Positions 54,090 to 62,864 of a DNA stretch of 64,000 bases are shown here, in pieces (the stretch's first letter is position 1; the number at the start of each line of letters is the position of its first letter). A model generated the notes under the pieces. That model saw only the letters and a program-made list of their open reading frames with translations, was not told the origin of the DNA and searched no databases. Source of the stretch: Nostoc sp. TCL26-01 (GTDB lineage: Bacteria > Cyanobacteriota > Cyanobacteriia > Cyanobacteriales > Nostocaceae); the NCBI RefSeq assembly GCF_013393945.1, contig NZ_CP040297.1:2124804-2188803 (forward strand), written 5' to 3'. The position numbers were made by a program, and so were the translations under genes.

Positions 54090-54542
54090 GTGTTGTCATG
54101 CTTTAAGGTAGCAGATTACTTTATCTGGCTAGCAAATGAAACAGGCTCTTTCATCAGTAATTTAAAGTTGCAAAAGCTTGTTTACTATGCCCAAGCTTGG
54201 CATCTTGCACTTCATCATGATCCTCTGTTTCCAGAAGATTTTCAAGCATGGATACATGGCCCTGTAATTCCTGCCTTGTATCAGAAGTATAAGCATTTTG
54301 GATGGCAACCAATTTTAGAAGATGTTAACCCTGAATTACCTAAAGAAGTTCAAGTATTTTTGGATGAAGTTGCACAAGAGTACTTTGCTTGTGATGCTTA
54401 TGAACTAGAGCAAATGACTCATGTAGAAGTACCTTGGAATTTGGCAAGAGGATACATACCGTCTGATGCACCTTCCAACGAGATTATCAAAAAGGAATGG
54501 ATGAAGGAGTACTACGGATCTCGTGTCGAAGAAAAGGATTAA
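54090..54542 (+). CDS. Panacea-domain (DUF4065) protein
   Basis: About 150 residues. 'ADYFIWLANETGSFISNLKLQKLVYYAQAWHLAL' with 'FPEDFQAWIHGPVIPALYQKYKHFGW' is the DUF4065/Panacea (SocA/GepA-like) signature; these domains serve as versatile antitoxins or adaptors in toxin-antitoxin modules. The GTG at 54090 is chosen because AGGAGG lies eight bases upstream. No toxin gene is recognisable next to it; the upstream 53131 gene is 150 bp away and the downstream gene is on the other strand. Confidence 0.8.
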   Translation: MLSCFKVADYFIWLANETGSFISNLKLQKLVYYAQAWHLALHHDPLFPEDFQAWIHGPVIPALYQKYKHFGWQPILEDVNPELPKEVQVFLDEVAQEYFACDAYELEQMTHVEVPWNLARGYIPSDAPSNEIIKKEWMKEYYGSRVEEKD

Positions 54543-54553
54543 GAAGACTATAA

Positions 54554-55450
54554 TTACCTACTCTCAAACCAAGCTTCCAAATCAGCAGTAGTTGTAAAAT
54601 CTAGCAGCGCCTCACCCAAATCTTCCAACTCCGCAGTTGACAAATCTTGAATCCGTTCTTGTAACTGGGGATTAACTTCACCCAAGCGGCGGTTAAGTAA
54701 GCGACAAATCAGCTTCACCTCTCCCTGCTGCATACCTTGTCTCATCCAACTAGTAACGATTTGCATAACTTTCTCCTCTTGCTTTGGTTCAATAATAGCA
54801 AGTTGCTCTTGAAATATTCTTTCTTCTTGAACATTCAAATCGAGATATGTATCGATAAACCCTGATATTAATTGTATCTGTGCTGGGTTGAGTCCCAAAT
54901 TTGCTAGCAATTGTAGAGACATTAGCTTAACCATTGGACGTTCTTGGACATCCATCTGCATTTTTGCCATTAAAGCACTAGCTATGGGATTGCTTTGATT
55001 GACAAAATCTTGCCATCTTAATAGATTTAACTGGATAACTTCATAATTAAATTCTAGTACTTTCTTATTGGGAAAATCTATGCAATAGGATTTTGGTTCT
55101 GGTATTTGCGGTGCATCATGAGAATAAATGACTATAGGATATATGGGAAGAGCATATTTTTCATGTAGTCGAGCGAAGTATATAAACATTCGCTGATTGA
55201 AATTAGTTTGTGAATAAGATTGATGTTCTATGTGAATGATAAATAAAGTCTTCTGATTTCTAAATGAAACTTTTAGCAAGATATCGGTTATTTTTCGCTC
55301 TCCTTCTGTTACATCTGTGAATACTTCTTGTGGCAAAAATTCTATTGAATCTTTTTCCCAATAAGCACTAACATCAGGAAAAAATAACTCGATAAACTCT
55401 GGAAAGAAGCTAGAGAGCAGTTCTTTAAACAGGCGGTCATGATCAATCAT
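54554..55450 (-). CDS. Rpn-family PD-(D/E)XK nuclease/transposase-like protein with DUF4351
   Basis: 298 residues from MIDHDRLFKELL. N-terminal Rpn/PDDEXK part: 'HDRLFKELLSSFFPEFIELFFP', the acidic site 'DILLKVSFRNQKTLFIIHIEHQS' (Asp, then Glu-x-Gln), and 'FNQRMFIYFARLHEKYALPIYPIVIYSHD'. The C-terminal ~55 residues (MQQGEVKLICRLLNRRLG...) are the DUF4351 helical domain. Such genes are numerous in Nostoc and related to recombination-promoting nucleases. It appears intact. An upstream GTG two codons earlier is possible. Confidence 0.82.
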   Translation of the reverse strand: MIDHDRLFKELLSSFFPEFIELFFPDVSAYWEKDSIEFLPQEVFTDVTEGERKITDILLKVSFRNQKTLFIIHIEHQSYSQTNFNQRMFIYFARLHEKYALPIYPIVIYSHDAPQIPEPKSYCIDFPNKKVLEFNYEVIQLNLLRWQDFVNQSNPIASALMAKMQMDVQERPMVKLMSLQLLANLGLNPAQIQLISGFIDTYLDLNVQEERIFQEQLAIIEPKQEEKVMQIVTSWMRQGMQQGEVKLICRLLNRRLGEVNPQLQERIQDLSTAELEDLGEALLDFTTTADLEAWFESR

Positions 55451-55463
55451 CAGCACTAAACTC

Positions 55464-56489
55464 CTAACTACAAACCATAGCCACTTTAATGACTTTCCGT
55501 GCTTTCATGTCATGAAACACTTGCTCTAAATCTTTTAATGGACGATGTTCACTAATCAGTAACTCAAAAGGAATTTTCCCACTAGCTATAAGTGCAAGCG
55601 CATCTCTTACATATTTAGGTGTGTTGTGAAATACGCCTTTGAGAGTGAGTTCGCTGTAGTGTAATTGTTCTGTATTAACTGTAATTGTTGTGTCTCGTGG
55701 ACAGCCACCGAATAAGTTAACAGTAGCACCAGGACGAGCGCAGGCGATCGCACTTTCCCAAACGCTTGGTACACCAGTCGCTTCAATCACCACATCCGCA
55801 CCCCAGCCTTCGGTAAGTTCTTTCACCACACCAGGAATATCCGCAGTTTGATGATAGTTAAATATCTGCGCTGCACCCAGTTTCTTGCCAATCTCTAGCC
55901 TATGGTCACTCCCACCCCAGACTAATACCTCAACAGTATCAGCCAACGCCGCTACAAACATTAACCCAATTGCCCCATCTCCCAAAATCACCACTCTATC
56001 TCTAGGTTTAATCTGGGAACGGTCTACCCCATGCAATACACAAGCCAACGGTTCGGTCATAGCTGCCAATTCTAAAGGCAATTCATCAGGAACCCGCAGC
56101 AAGTTATGCTGGACTATAGGTGCAGGAATTTTCAGATATTCGGCAAATGTGCCGTTATTCCAGGTTAGGTTAGGACAGAGGGAATATTCTTGACGTTGAC
56201 AAAAAAAGCATTTCATGCAGGGGGCAGAATTATTCGCAACGACGCGATCGCCTACTCGCCAACCTGTCACACCCGCACCCACTGCTATAATCTCCCCAGC
56301 CGCTTCATGGCCGAACAAAGTGGGTGGTGTCAACATTTTTGCATGACCACCACGCCGCCAGACTTTCAAATCCGTACCGCAAGTCGTAGCTGCGCCTACT
56401 CTAATCACAACTTCCCCAACATTTGCAGATGGGTCAGCAACCTGTTCTAACCGTAAATCCTCTTGACCATAAAGCAATGCTGCTAACAA
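55464..56489 (-). CDS. Zinc-dependent medium-chain alcohol/sorbitol-type dehydrogenase
   Basis: 341 residues. MDR family: catalytic zinc region 'TTCGTDLKVWRRGG' and 'GHEAAGEIIAVGAGV', structural zinc lobe with four cysteines 'NNSAPCMKCFFCQRQEYSLC', Rossmann motif 'VVILGDGAIGLMFVAAL', and 'GADVVIEATGVPSVWESAI'. It oxidises or reduces an alcohol or polyol; the substrate cannot be told. The start is a TTG at 56489, since no in-frame ATG lies suitably placed. It lies just upstream of the Rpn gene on the same strand. Confidence 0.85.
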   Translation of the reverse strand: MLAALLYGQEDLRLEQVADPSANVGEVVIRVGAATTCGTDLKVWRRGGHAKMLTPPTLFGHEAAGEIIAVGAGVTGWRVGDRVVANNSAPCMKCFFCQRQEYSLCPNLTWNNGTFAEYLKIPAPIVQHNLLRVPDELPLELAAMTEPLACVLHGVDRSQIKPRDRVVILGDGAIGLMFVAALADTVEVLVWGGSDHRLEIGKKLGAAQIFNYHQTADIPGVVKELTEGWGADVVIEATGVPSVWESAIACARPGATVNLFGGCPRDTTITVNTEQLHYSELTLKGVFHNTPKYVRDALALIASGKIPFELLISEHRPLKDLEQVFHDMKARKVIKVAMVCS

Positions 56490-56740
56490 AGCTTTTAACC
56501 CATAAAATTTAGCTCCACCCGATTGATTGTATCAGGTAGAGCAATAGTAGGGAATAGGGGATAGGGGATAGGTGACAGGTGATAGGGAAGAGGCAAGAGT
56601 CATTAGTCATTAGCATTTCTTCTTCTCACCTGCACCCCTACCAAATCAGTTACCAGTTAATAAACGTTCACTGTTCACTGTTCACACCCCTGTACCCCTC
56701 ACTCAGCATTCAGCACTCCCTCACTCCCTCACTCCCCTAC
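56490..56740. repeat. Repeat-rich gap with short tandem repeats
   Basis: Contains GGGGATA/GGTGACAGG units (about 56550-56590), 'CAGTTACCAGTTAATAAACGTTCACTGTTCACTGTTCAC' type sequence (about 56648-56686) and CACTCCCT/CAGCACTC units up to the next gene. No gene is seen. Confidence 0.6.
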
Positions 56741-56935
56741 TCAGCACTCAGCACTCATCGCCGACTGGGTGACACCGGCTGTATTGCGAGTATCCACATT
56801 GGGCAAACGATTGTTGTTAACTAATAGTGGCACTTCTTGCCGACATGAGAGACAGAACCAATACAGTTCTCCGTGACGGACATGGCGGAGGAGAGAACCA
56901 CCGCAACATGGGCAATTATTGGCTCGCATACTCAT
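56741..56935 (-). CDS. Small zinc-ribbon protein
   Basis: 64 residues. A four-cysteine zinc ribbon 'NCPCCGGSLLRHVRHGELYWFCLSCRQEVP' fills the N-terminal half (CxxC...CxxC); the rest is polar and disordered. The ATG at 56935 has AGGAGGA nine bases upstream. The C-terminal end runs into repeat DNA (CAGCACTCATCG), which may have changed its original end. It follows the glycosyltransferase gene on the same strand by 56 bp. Confidence 0.7.
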   Translation of the reverse strand: MSMRANNCPCCGGSLLRHVRHGELYWFCLSCRQEVPLLVNNNRLPNVDTRNTAGVTQSAMSAEC

Positions 56936-56991
56936 ACCAATGTCCTCCTAAAAAGAATTTGTTGTTGAAAAAGGTTAAAAAAAGTTGTTGT

Positions 56992-58059
56992 TTAAAATCG
57001 GATTTTAGCGGCATGGATATAACCATTTAGCTTGGTGCGGCTTGTGATAATTTGCTCATAAACCGCTTCATATTCGTTAACCATTTGGGTAACGCTAAAT
57101 TTGTGTTCTATATGTTCTCTACAACAGCGACGTTGTAATTCCCAAGCGGCAGGAATCATCTGCGACATTTCGTCATAATTTTGGCAGATAAATCCTGTTT
57201 TGCCGTGGTCAATTACCTCTGGTACAGAACCCAGATTCATGGCTATTACTGGTGTACCAGTTGCCATTGATTCAATCATTACTAACCCAAAAGGTTCTTG
57301 CCAAGTGATCGGAAAAAGAGTGATTGCAGCATTGCCGAGCAGTTCAGTTTTTTCGGTGTGGGTAATTTCACCTAAGTACTCAATTTGCTGACCATCTATA
57401 TGGGGGGCAATTTCTTGTTCAAAAAACTTTAAATCGACTGCATCAACTTTTCCTGCCATCTTCAAGCGCCAGCCTGTTTGTTTAGCGATCGCGATCGCAT
57501 GATGTGGCCCTTTTTCTGGAGAAAATCGTCCTAAAAATGCCAAATATGGCGGTTCTTTTGGTTGGGCAATAAATGGATAATCTCTTAATTCAATACCGTT
57601 ATAAACGGTTTTAATATAGTTGAGATGAATTTGACGCTGGGCGTTACTAATACTAACGTATGGTTGCTTATGATGGTGACTAAAAACGTTACGGTTATCT
57701 TTAGTAAAGTTACCGTGCAAAGTATGCACCGTAGGAGTTGAGACCAAACTCGCTAAAGGTAATGCCGAAATCCCTGCGTGAGAGTGAATAATATCGAATT
57801 CCGCCGCATTTTCATAGACTTGGCTTAGTTGTAGCGTTTCATAGGCGGCATACTCTTGAACATTGTTTTCTAAGCGTAATGCACGCGGATAAACTGCTGC
57901 TAAATCAGCCAAGGTTTGAGAATCACCAGAGGCAAATAATGTAACCTCATGGCCACGACGAACTAGTTCATCAGTCAAATGACTTACTACCAGTTCAATC
58001 CCTCCATAACTAGGAGGCGGAACTCGTTCCCATAGGGGGGCAACCTGAGCGATTTTCAT
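56992..58059 (-). CDS. GT4-family glycosyltransferase, paralogue B
   Basis: 355 residues from MKIAQVAPLWERVPPPSYGG. Same fold and motifs as paralogue A (28226-29311): 'FDIIHSHAGISALPLA', 'FLGRFSPEKGPHHAIAIAK', and E-x7-E in 'QEPFGLVMIESMATGTPVIA'. The proteins are very similar through most of their length and differ mainly near the C-terminus. A GTG 12 codons upstream exists, but alignment with paralogue A favours the ATG at 58059. Followed by the zinc-ribbon gene, which may be cotranscribed. Confidence 0.88.
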   Translation of the reverse strand: MKIAQVAPLWERVPPPSYGGIELVVSHLTDELVRRGHEVTLFASGDSQTLADLAAVYPRALRLENNVQEYAAYETLQLSQVYENAAEFDIIHSHAGISALPLASLVSTPTVHTLHGNFTKDNRNVFSHHHKQPYVSISNAQRQIHLNYIKTVYNGIELRDYPFIAQPKEPPYLAFLGRFSPEKGPHHAIAIAKQTGWRLKMAGKVDAVDLKFFEQEIAPHIDGQQIEYLGEITHTEKTELLGNAAITLFPITWQEPFGLVMIESMATGTPVIAMNLGSVPEVIDHGKTGFICQNYDEMSQMIPAAWELQRRCCREHIEHKFSVTQMVNEYEAVYEQIITSRTKLNGYIHAAKIRF

Positions 58060-58509
58060 AGATTGTTTTGGTTCAGCCGGTAAGATGCTCCTCACAATTA
58101 AGACCTACATCATCTTATGAGGAATAATATTATTACTTACTCTTTTGACATTTAAATTAACCTAACTAACACCTAAAAGCGCAACATAGGTTAACAGTAC
58201 TATCAAAACTTACGGGATAATTTCAAATCGTTTGTCAGAACGAATAAGCAACTGTTTTTAGAATATAGCTTACATTTCTCACTTACATCTGTCCGGAGGA
58301 TCATAACCCAGTAAACTATTATGTAGCCAAACTGACAAAAATATAAATTTTGTAGCCAAGAATACTAAAAATCTAGACTGGGATCAACTTATTCTGATAT
58401 CAACATAGAGAAAATGGTAGAAAACACAGAGAAATCATAAATATTAAATCATTCTAAAAAATTCTTCTGGAAAAACTAGTTCTTCATTCATCCTACTATT
58501 AATCAACTC
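58060..58509. other. Intergenic region with nothing recognised
   Basis: 450 bp of AT-rich sequence between the divergent glycosyltransferase and xthA genes. No repeat family member or clear hairpin was noticed. A short direct repeat 'AAATTTTGTAGCCAA' / 'TATGTAGCCAAAC' occurs near 58320-58360. Confidence 0.55.
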
Positions 58510-59292
58510 ATGAAAGTCGCTACTTGGAATGTCAACTCGATTCGCACTCGTTTAGAACAAGTGATTGATTGGTTACGTGAAAATCCCGTTGACATTCTCT
58601 GTTTGCAAGAAACCAAAGTTGTAGATGCAGATTTTCCGCGATCGCCTTTTGTCGAATTAGGCTACCACCTCTATTTTTCTGGACAAAAAGCTTATAACGG
58701 TGTCGCTTTAATTAGTCAGCAACCACTTATAGATGTTAGTGCCGGATTTACACCAATTTTGCCAAATATTGATCCCATATGGGATGAGCAAAAGCGAGTC
58801 ATTACAGCCACACTAGATGGCATTCGCATTGTCAACCTTTACGTTCCCAATGGTTCAGCCGTCGGCAGCGAGAAATACGAGTTTAAATTACGCTGGTTGA
58901 CAGTACTAAGAGAATATTTGCAAAATCTATTACTACTCCAACCAGCCATCTGTGTATGTGGTGACTTTAATATTGCCCTAGAAGCGAGAGACATTCACGA
59001 AAAAGTCAACCCAGAAAATCACATCATGGCATCCGCAGCAGAGCGCCAAGCCCTAAGAGATGTTCTAGAATTGGGATTTGCTGATGCCTTTCGCAAATTT
59101 ACCAGCGAAGGCGGACATTTCAGTTGGTGGGACTACCGTACCGCCGCCTTCCGCCGCAACCTCGGCTGGCGCATCGACCATCACTATCTCACACCAGTCC
59201 TGTACGAGAAAGCAAAAAGTTGCATCATTGACACAGCACCCAGAAAACTCACCCAACCAAGTGACCACACACCCGTGATTGTTGAATTTTAA
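58510..59292 (+). CDS. xthA: Exodeoxyribonuclease III / AP endonuclease
   Basis: 260 residues: 'MKVATWNVNSIRTRLEQVIDWL', 'DILCLQETKV' (catalytic Glu), 'VNLYVPNG', 'GDFNIALEARDIH', 'WWDYRTAAFRRNLGWRIDH', 'PSDHTPVIVEF' (catalytic His). All residues of the exonuclease III active site are present. It repairs abasic sites in base-excision repair. The stop lies 13 bp before the next gene's ATG. Confidence 0.95.
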   Translation: MKVATWNVNSIRTRLEQVIDWLRENPVDILCLQETKVVDADFPRSPFVELGYHLYFSGQKAYNGVALISQQPLIDVSAGFTPILPNIDPIWDEQKRVITATLDGIRIVNLYVPNGSAVGSEKYEFKLRWLTVLREYLQNLLLLQPAICVCGDFNIALEARDIHEKVNPENHIMASAAERQALRDVLELGFADAFRKFTSEGGHFSWWDYRTAAFRRNLGWRIDHHYLTPVLYEKAKSCIIDTAPRKLTQPSDHTPVIVEF

Positions 59293-59305
59293 AACCTTAA
59301 CCATT

Positions 59306-60181
59306 ATGTATTTAGTAACTGGAGCAACAGGAGGAATCGGTCGCCGAGTTGTGCGACTCCTACGTGAACGAGAGGAGTCTGTACGCGCATTTGTACGACT
59401 CACGTCGCGTTACGGCGAACTAGAACATCGAGGAGCAGATATTTTCATTGGTGATTTACGGCAAGAACAAGATATTGAAAAGGCGTGTCGTGGTATTCAA
59501 TATATAGTTAGCGCCCACGGTTCTGATAGCGATGCTCTAAGCCTTGACTACCGCGCGAATATTCAACTTATTGACCAAGCCAAGGCTAATGGCGTACAGC
59601 ACTTTATCTTCATTTCCGTATTAGGAGCCGACAGAGGTTATGAAGATGCGCCCGTTTTCAAAGCCAAGCGGGCTGTAGAGCGATATTTAGCGGCTAGTGG
59701 CTTAAATTACACCATTTTACGTCCGGCTGGATTAGCATCTAACTTATTATCTTTAGCAGAAAGGTTTCGGGATACGGGATTATATCTACTGATTGGCGAC
59801 CCCAAAAATCGCACATCGATTGTTAGTACAGATGATTTGGCAAAGATAGTAATTGATTCAGTGATAGTTCCAGCAGCTCATAATCAAATATTTTCCGTCG
59901 GGGGGCCAGAGATTTTATTACGTGAAGATATTCCACAAATTTTTAGTCGCATCTTCAATAAACAGCCAGTGGTGGTTCATGCACCATTATTTATAGTTGA
60001 TAGTTTGCGGGGTGTTTTGGGCTTAATGAATTCTGAAGCACAAACAGCTTTAGGAACCTTTCGCACATTACTGGCCAATGAATTTTTCTGTAGAAGAGAT
60101 GAAGTAGCTAACATAGAGCAGACTTTCAATTTCCAGTTGGAAACCTTAGAAAGTTTTTTGCGCCGCTATTTAGCAGTTTGA
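59306..60181 (+). CDS. NmrA-type NAD(P)-binding atypical SDR protein
   Basis: 291 residues from MYLVTGATGGIGRRVVRLL (GxxGxxG, residues 6-12). Further features: 'HRGADIFIGDLRQEQDIEKAC', 'FIFISVLGADRG', 'YTILRPAGLASNLLSL' and a C-terminal domain with 'SVGGPEILLREDIPQIF'. The family includes redox sensors, assembly factors and reductases; the catalytic YxxxK is not in canonical form. It is close behind xthA and probably cotranscribed. Confidence 0.82.
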   Translation: MYLVTGATGGIGRRVVRLLREREESVRAFVRLTSRYGELEHRGADIFIGDLRQEQDIEKACRGIQYIVSAHGSDSDALSLDYRANIQLIDQAKANGVQHFIFISVLGADRGYEDAPVFKAKRAVERYLAASGLNYTILRPAGLASNLLSLAERFRDTGLYLLIGDPKNRTSIVSTDDLAKIVIDSVIVPAAHNQIFSVGGPEILLREDIPQIFSRIFNKQPVVVHAPLFIVDSLRGVLGLMNSEAQTALGTFRTLLANEFFCRRDEVANIEQTFNFQLETLESFLRRYLAV

Positions 60182-60385
60182 AAGAAGAGTGCTGAGGGAG
60201 GGAGTGAGGGAGTGCTGAGTGCTGAGTGCTGAGTGTAGCAACTGACCAATGACTAAGACTAATGACTCTTGCCTCTTCCCTGTCACCTGTCCCCTGTCAC
60301 CTGTCCCCTGTCACCTGTTACCTGTCCCCTCCCCCAATCCCCAATCCCCAATCCCCAATCCCCAATCCCCAATCCCCAATCCCCT
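60182..60385. repeat. Tandem repeat tracts directly upstream of an HlyD gene
   Basis: Adjoining tracts: GAGTGCT units (about 60190-60235), TGTCCCC/TGTCACC units (about 60283-60330) and CCCCAAT units (about 60331-60383). The last tract ends three bases before the ATG of the next gene. Confidence 0.88.
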
Positions 60386-61882
60386 ATGAAATATTCCCTA
60401 TCCGCCAATGCGGCTCAAGCTCGTCAGACAAAACAGCAATTTGCCAGACCAGAAGACCAACTATCTTATGAACTGGGTAAGGCAGTCAAGGAATTGCCGC
60501 CACTGTATACTAGATTACTGGCAGGAACGATTAGCGTGATCGTATTTGGCGCGATCGCCTGGGCTAATTTCTCGGAAATCGATGAAGTCGCGGTTGCACA
60601 AGGGGAATTAATTGCTTCCACCCAAGTACGACCAGTGACAGCTTTAGGTAATGGGATAATCGATAGTATTAAAGTCAGAGAAGGCGATCGCGTGACTAAG
60701 GATCAAGTCTTAATTCAACGTGACCCAGACTTGAAGCAAACTGATGTTAACCGCCTAGCTAAAGCCACACAACTAATTCAACAAGATTTGCAGCGTCTGG
60801 AAGTAGAACGCATAGGTGGTCAAACCACCGGTACAGAAATACAAGACGAACTCTTAAAATCTCGTTTGCGAGACTATCAAGCACGTCAAGCCGGAGCAGA
60901 AGCAGAAGCCAATCGTCAACAAGCACTGATTGCTCAGGCAAAAGTCCGCCTCACTCGCCTACAAGAAAATTTAGTTAATACCAAAACTAGCCTTGTCAAC
61001 GCCAAAACTAACTTCGTCAATGCCCAAAGCATCCGTGATAAGGTTGAAGAAAATTTAGCGATCGCCCAAAGCCGAGAAGAAAATTTACGTACCCTCATTA
61101 CTCCTGGTGCTGTCCCCAGAGTTGATTACTTAGAAGCCAAAGAAAGACTATCCCGCGCTCAAACAGAAATTATTCGCGCCAAAGATGAGGTGACTAACGC
61201 TCAAAATCGCATCACCGAGGCACAAGACAAAGTTACATCCCTAGAAAAAGATATCGCTGCTCAAGTTCAAGAAATTCGCCAAGCAGAACAAGCCTATCAA
61301 GCTGCACGTAGTCAAGCACAACGTTTAGCATCAGAACGCCAAAGCGAAATTTTAACCCAAGCAAACAAACGCCGTGAAGAACTAGCGAATACTTCTGGTC
61401 AATTGGAGCAAGCTAGAAAAGAAGAAGATGGGGAAACTATCAAATCTCCCGTTGCTGGCACAATCTATAAAATCAAAGCCACAAAAGGGCCAGTCCAAGC
61501 AGGTGAAGAATTACTTTCAATTCTCCCAGAAGGTGAAGAAATGCTTCTAGAAGTGAAAGTTCTCAACCGCGATATTGGTTTTATTCAAAAAGGTATGAAG
61601 GCAAAAGTCAAAATGGCAACTTTTCCCTTCCAAGAATTCGGCACTATTGAAGGTGTTGTTGACCAAGTAAGTCCCAATTCCATCGTTGATAAAGAATTGG
61701 GGTTAGTTTTTCCCACCAGAATTAAGCTCAATCAACACTCAGTTATTGTGCGCGGTCAAGAAGTAACATTTACGCCAGGGATGGCTGCCACTGGTGAAAT
61801 TGTGACTCGTAAAAAATCAATTTTAACTTTCATTATGGAACCAGTTACTCGCCGCTTTAGTGAAGCATTTTCTGTCAGATAG
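60386..61882 (+). CDS. HlyD-family membrane fusion (adaptor) protein
   Basis: 498 residues from MKYSLSANAAQA. A cytoplasmic N-terminus is followed by one membrane helix (about 47-68), a lipoyl half ('VRPVTALGNGIIDSIKVREGDRV'), a long coiled-coil hairpin (about 110-360, Gln/Ala/Glu/Lys-rich), the second lipoyl half ('IKSPVAGTIYKIKATKGPVQAGEEL') and a beta-barrel domain with 'VKVLNRDIGFIQKGMKAKVKMATFPFQEFGTIEGVVDQVSP'. It would join an ABC exporter to an outer-membrane channel. No ABC exporter gene is adjacent. The start codon has no Shine-Dalgarno sequence because heptamer repeats abut it; longer upstream frames through the repeats (NPQSPIP) are not credible. Confidence 0.88.
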   Translation: MKYSLSANAAQARQTKQQFARPEDQLSYELGKAVKELPPLYTRLLAGTISVIVFGAIAWANFSEIDEVAVAQGELIASTQVRPVTALGNGIIDSIKVREGDRVTKDQVLIQRDPDLKQTDVNRLAKATQLIQQDLQRLEVERIGGQTTGTEIQDELLKSRLRDYQARQAGAEAEANRQQALIAQAKVRLTRLQENLVNTKTSLVNAKTNFVNAQSIRDKVEENLAIAQSREENLRTLITPGAVPRVDYLEAKERLSRAQTEIIRAKDEVTNAQNRITEAQDKVTSLEKDIAAQVQEIRQAEQAYQAARSQAQRLASERQSEILTQANKRREELANTSGQLEQARKEEDGETIKSPVAGTIYKIKATKGPVQAGEELLSILPEGEEMLLEVKVLNRDIGFIQKGMKAKVKMATFPFQEFGTIEGVVDQVSPNSIVDKELGLVFPTRIKLNQHSVIVRGQEVTFTPGMAATGEIVTRKKSILTFIMEPVTRRFSEAFSVR

Positions 61883-61984
61883 TTAACCATTACAGGGTGT
61901 GTTATGCCGTCAGGCTAACGCACCTTCATAAGAAAATTTTGCTGATGATTTTTGATATAATCTAAAAAAATAGAAACCCTAAAA

Positions 61985-62269
61985 ATGATTGGTACAAATA
62001 TTTACATCAGTCAAGAAACTCAAGAATCTCTAATTAAAGCGGCAGCTTTACAACAAATTTCCGTTGAAGAACTAGCCTCTTCTATTTTGAGGGAAACTAT
62101 CCAAGAAAAGTTTGGGAGAAATAGCTATTCTGCTGAGAATAAAGCCAAATTTGCAGCTAATCCTCTTAGAGAAATGCAACCCTACGTTTATTTAGCAGAT
62201 CCTAATGAACCCGTTATTTCTCCTGATGATTGGGAAATAAATCAGGATTGTGAGGTGAATGATTTGTGA
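61985..62269 (+). CDS. Probable antitoxin of a PIN-domain toxin-antitoxin pair
   Basis: 94 residues. The N-terminus reads as a ribbon-helix-helix-like DNA-binding segment (NIYISQETQESLIKAAALQQISVEELASSIL); the C-terminal half is extended and acidic (LADPNEPVISPDDWEINQDCEVNDL), suited to wrapping a toxin. It overlaps the PIN toxin gene by four bases (GTGA), the usual arrangement for antitoxin-toxin operons, and would autorepress the pair. Confidence 0.72.
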   Translation: MIGTNIYISQETQESLIKAAALQQISVEELASSILRETIQEKFGRNSYSAENKAKFAANPLREMQPYVYLADPNEPVISPDDWEINQDCEVNDL

Positions 62270-62661
62270 TCATTCTTGATACTCATATTTGGGTTTGGTG
62301 GAATCACAATGATTCTAAGTTAAGCCCTAATCACGCTGAGGCAATAAATAGAGAAAGACCTTATGGTTTAGGCGTTTGCTCTATAAGTTTATTAGAGATT
62401 AGCAGATTGGTTACCCAAAATCGGTTAATTCTTCCTTGTCCAGTTCAAGAATGGTTTAATATTGCCCTAGCACAAGAAGGCGTAGTTCTTCTGTCAATCA
62501 CTTCTCAAATTGCTATTGATTGCTACTCACTTCCAGGCAATTTTCATAAAGATCCAGCCGATAGAATTATCGTTTCGACAGCAAGAATATATGATGTCCC
62601 CTTGGTGAGTGTTGATGAAAAAATACTTGCCTATTCTTATGTAAAAACAGTTTTCCCTTAA
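62266..62661 (+). CDS. vapC: PIN-domain (VapC-like) toxin ribonuclease
   Basis: 131 residues starting with GTG. PIN-domain acidic residues are in place: 'ILDTHIWVWW' (Asp), 'SISLLEISRL' (Glu), 'DPADRIIVSTA' (Asp), 'VSVDEKIL' (Asp). VapC-like toxins cleave tRNA or rRNA when freed of their antitoxin. Length and spacing are normal for the family. The pair lies beside the Y RNA/Ro60 locus but is on the other strand. Confidence 0.85.
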   Translation: MIILDTHIWVWWNHNDSKLSPNHAEAINRERPYGLGVCSISLLEISRLVTQNRLILPCPVQEWFNIALAQEGVVLLSITSQIAIDCYSLPGNFHKDPADRIIVSTARIYDVPLVSVDEKILAYSYVKTVFP

Positions 62662-62700
62662 AGGGATTAAGTAAGAGATTTTTTGAAAAACATAGTTAAA

Positions 62701-62808
62701 GGCGGGTGCGGGAATTGAACCCGCTCATCCCCAAAATGGAGAGGATTTATCCGATAACCCTAAATTCTGCGTCCCCGCAAGGCAAGTGATGAATCAGGAT
62801 GTCCCGCC
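62701..62808 (-). ncRNA. Candidate Y RNA (YrlA type) with tRNA-like module
   Basis: 108 nt on the same strand as, and 57 bp downstream of, the Ro60 gene. The ends pair (GGCGGG with CCCGCC). A GNRA-type hairpin UGCG-GGGA-CGCA lies at 62768-62779. Three tRNA-like arms follow: a D-arm-like hairpin (about 62742-62761), an anticodon-like arm with a 7-nt loop AUUUUGG (about 62725-62743) and a canonical T-arm GCGGG-UUCAAUU-CCCGC (62708-62724). It cannot be a normal tRNA, because about 40 nt separate the 5' strand of the terminal stem from the D-arm-like hairpin. Bacterial YrlA RNAs are known to mimic tRNA and to be encoded next to Ro60 (rsr). Confidence 0.72.
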
Positions 62809-62864
62809 ATGAAGCAGGATAAAAGATAGTTATTATCTTTTACCCTGATGTAATTCAGCCGTTT

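Noticed and set aside
54554..55450. Calling the Rpn gene an active insertion sequence
   Set aside because: No terminal inverted repeats or target duplications are visible around it, so it is listed as a gene only.
62701..62808. Ordinary tRNA gene on the minus strand
   Set aside because: The T-arm is perfect, but about 40 nt including a GNRA hairpin separate the terminal stem from the D-arm-like hairpin and the anticodon-like arm has a bulge. The position next to the Ro60 gene favours a Y RNA.
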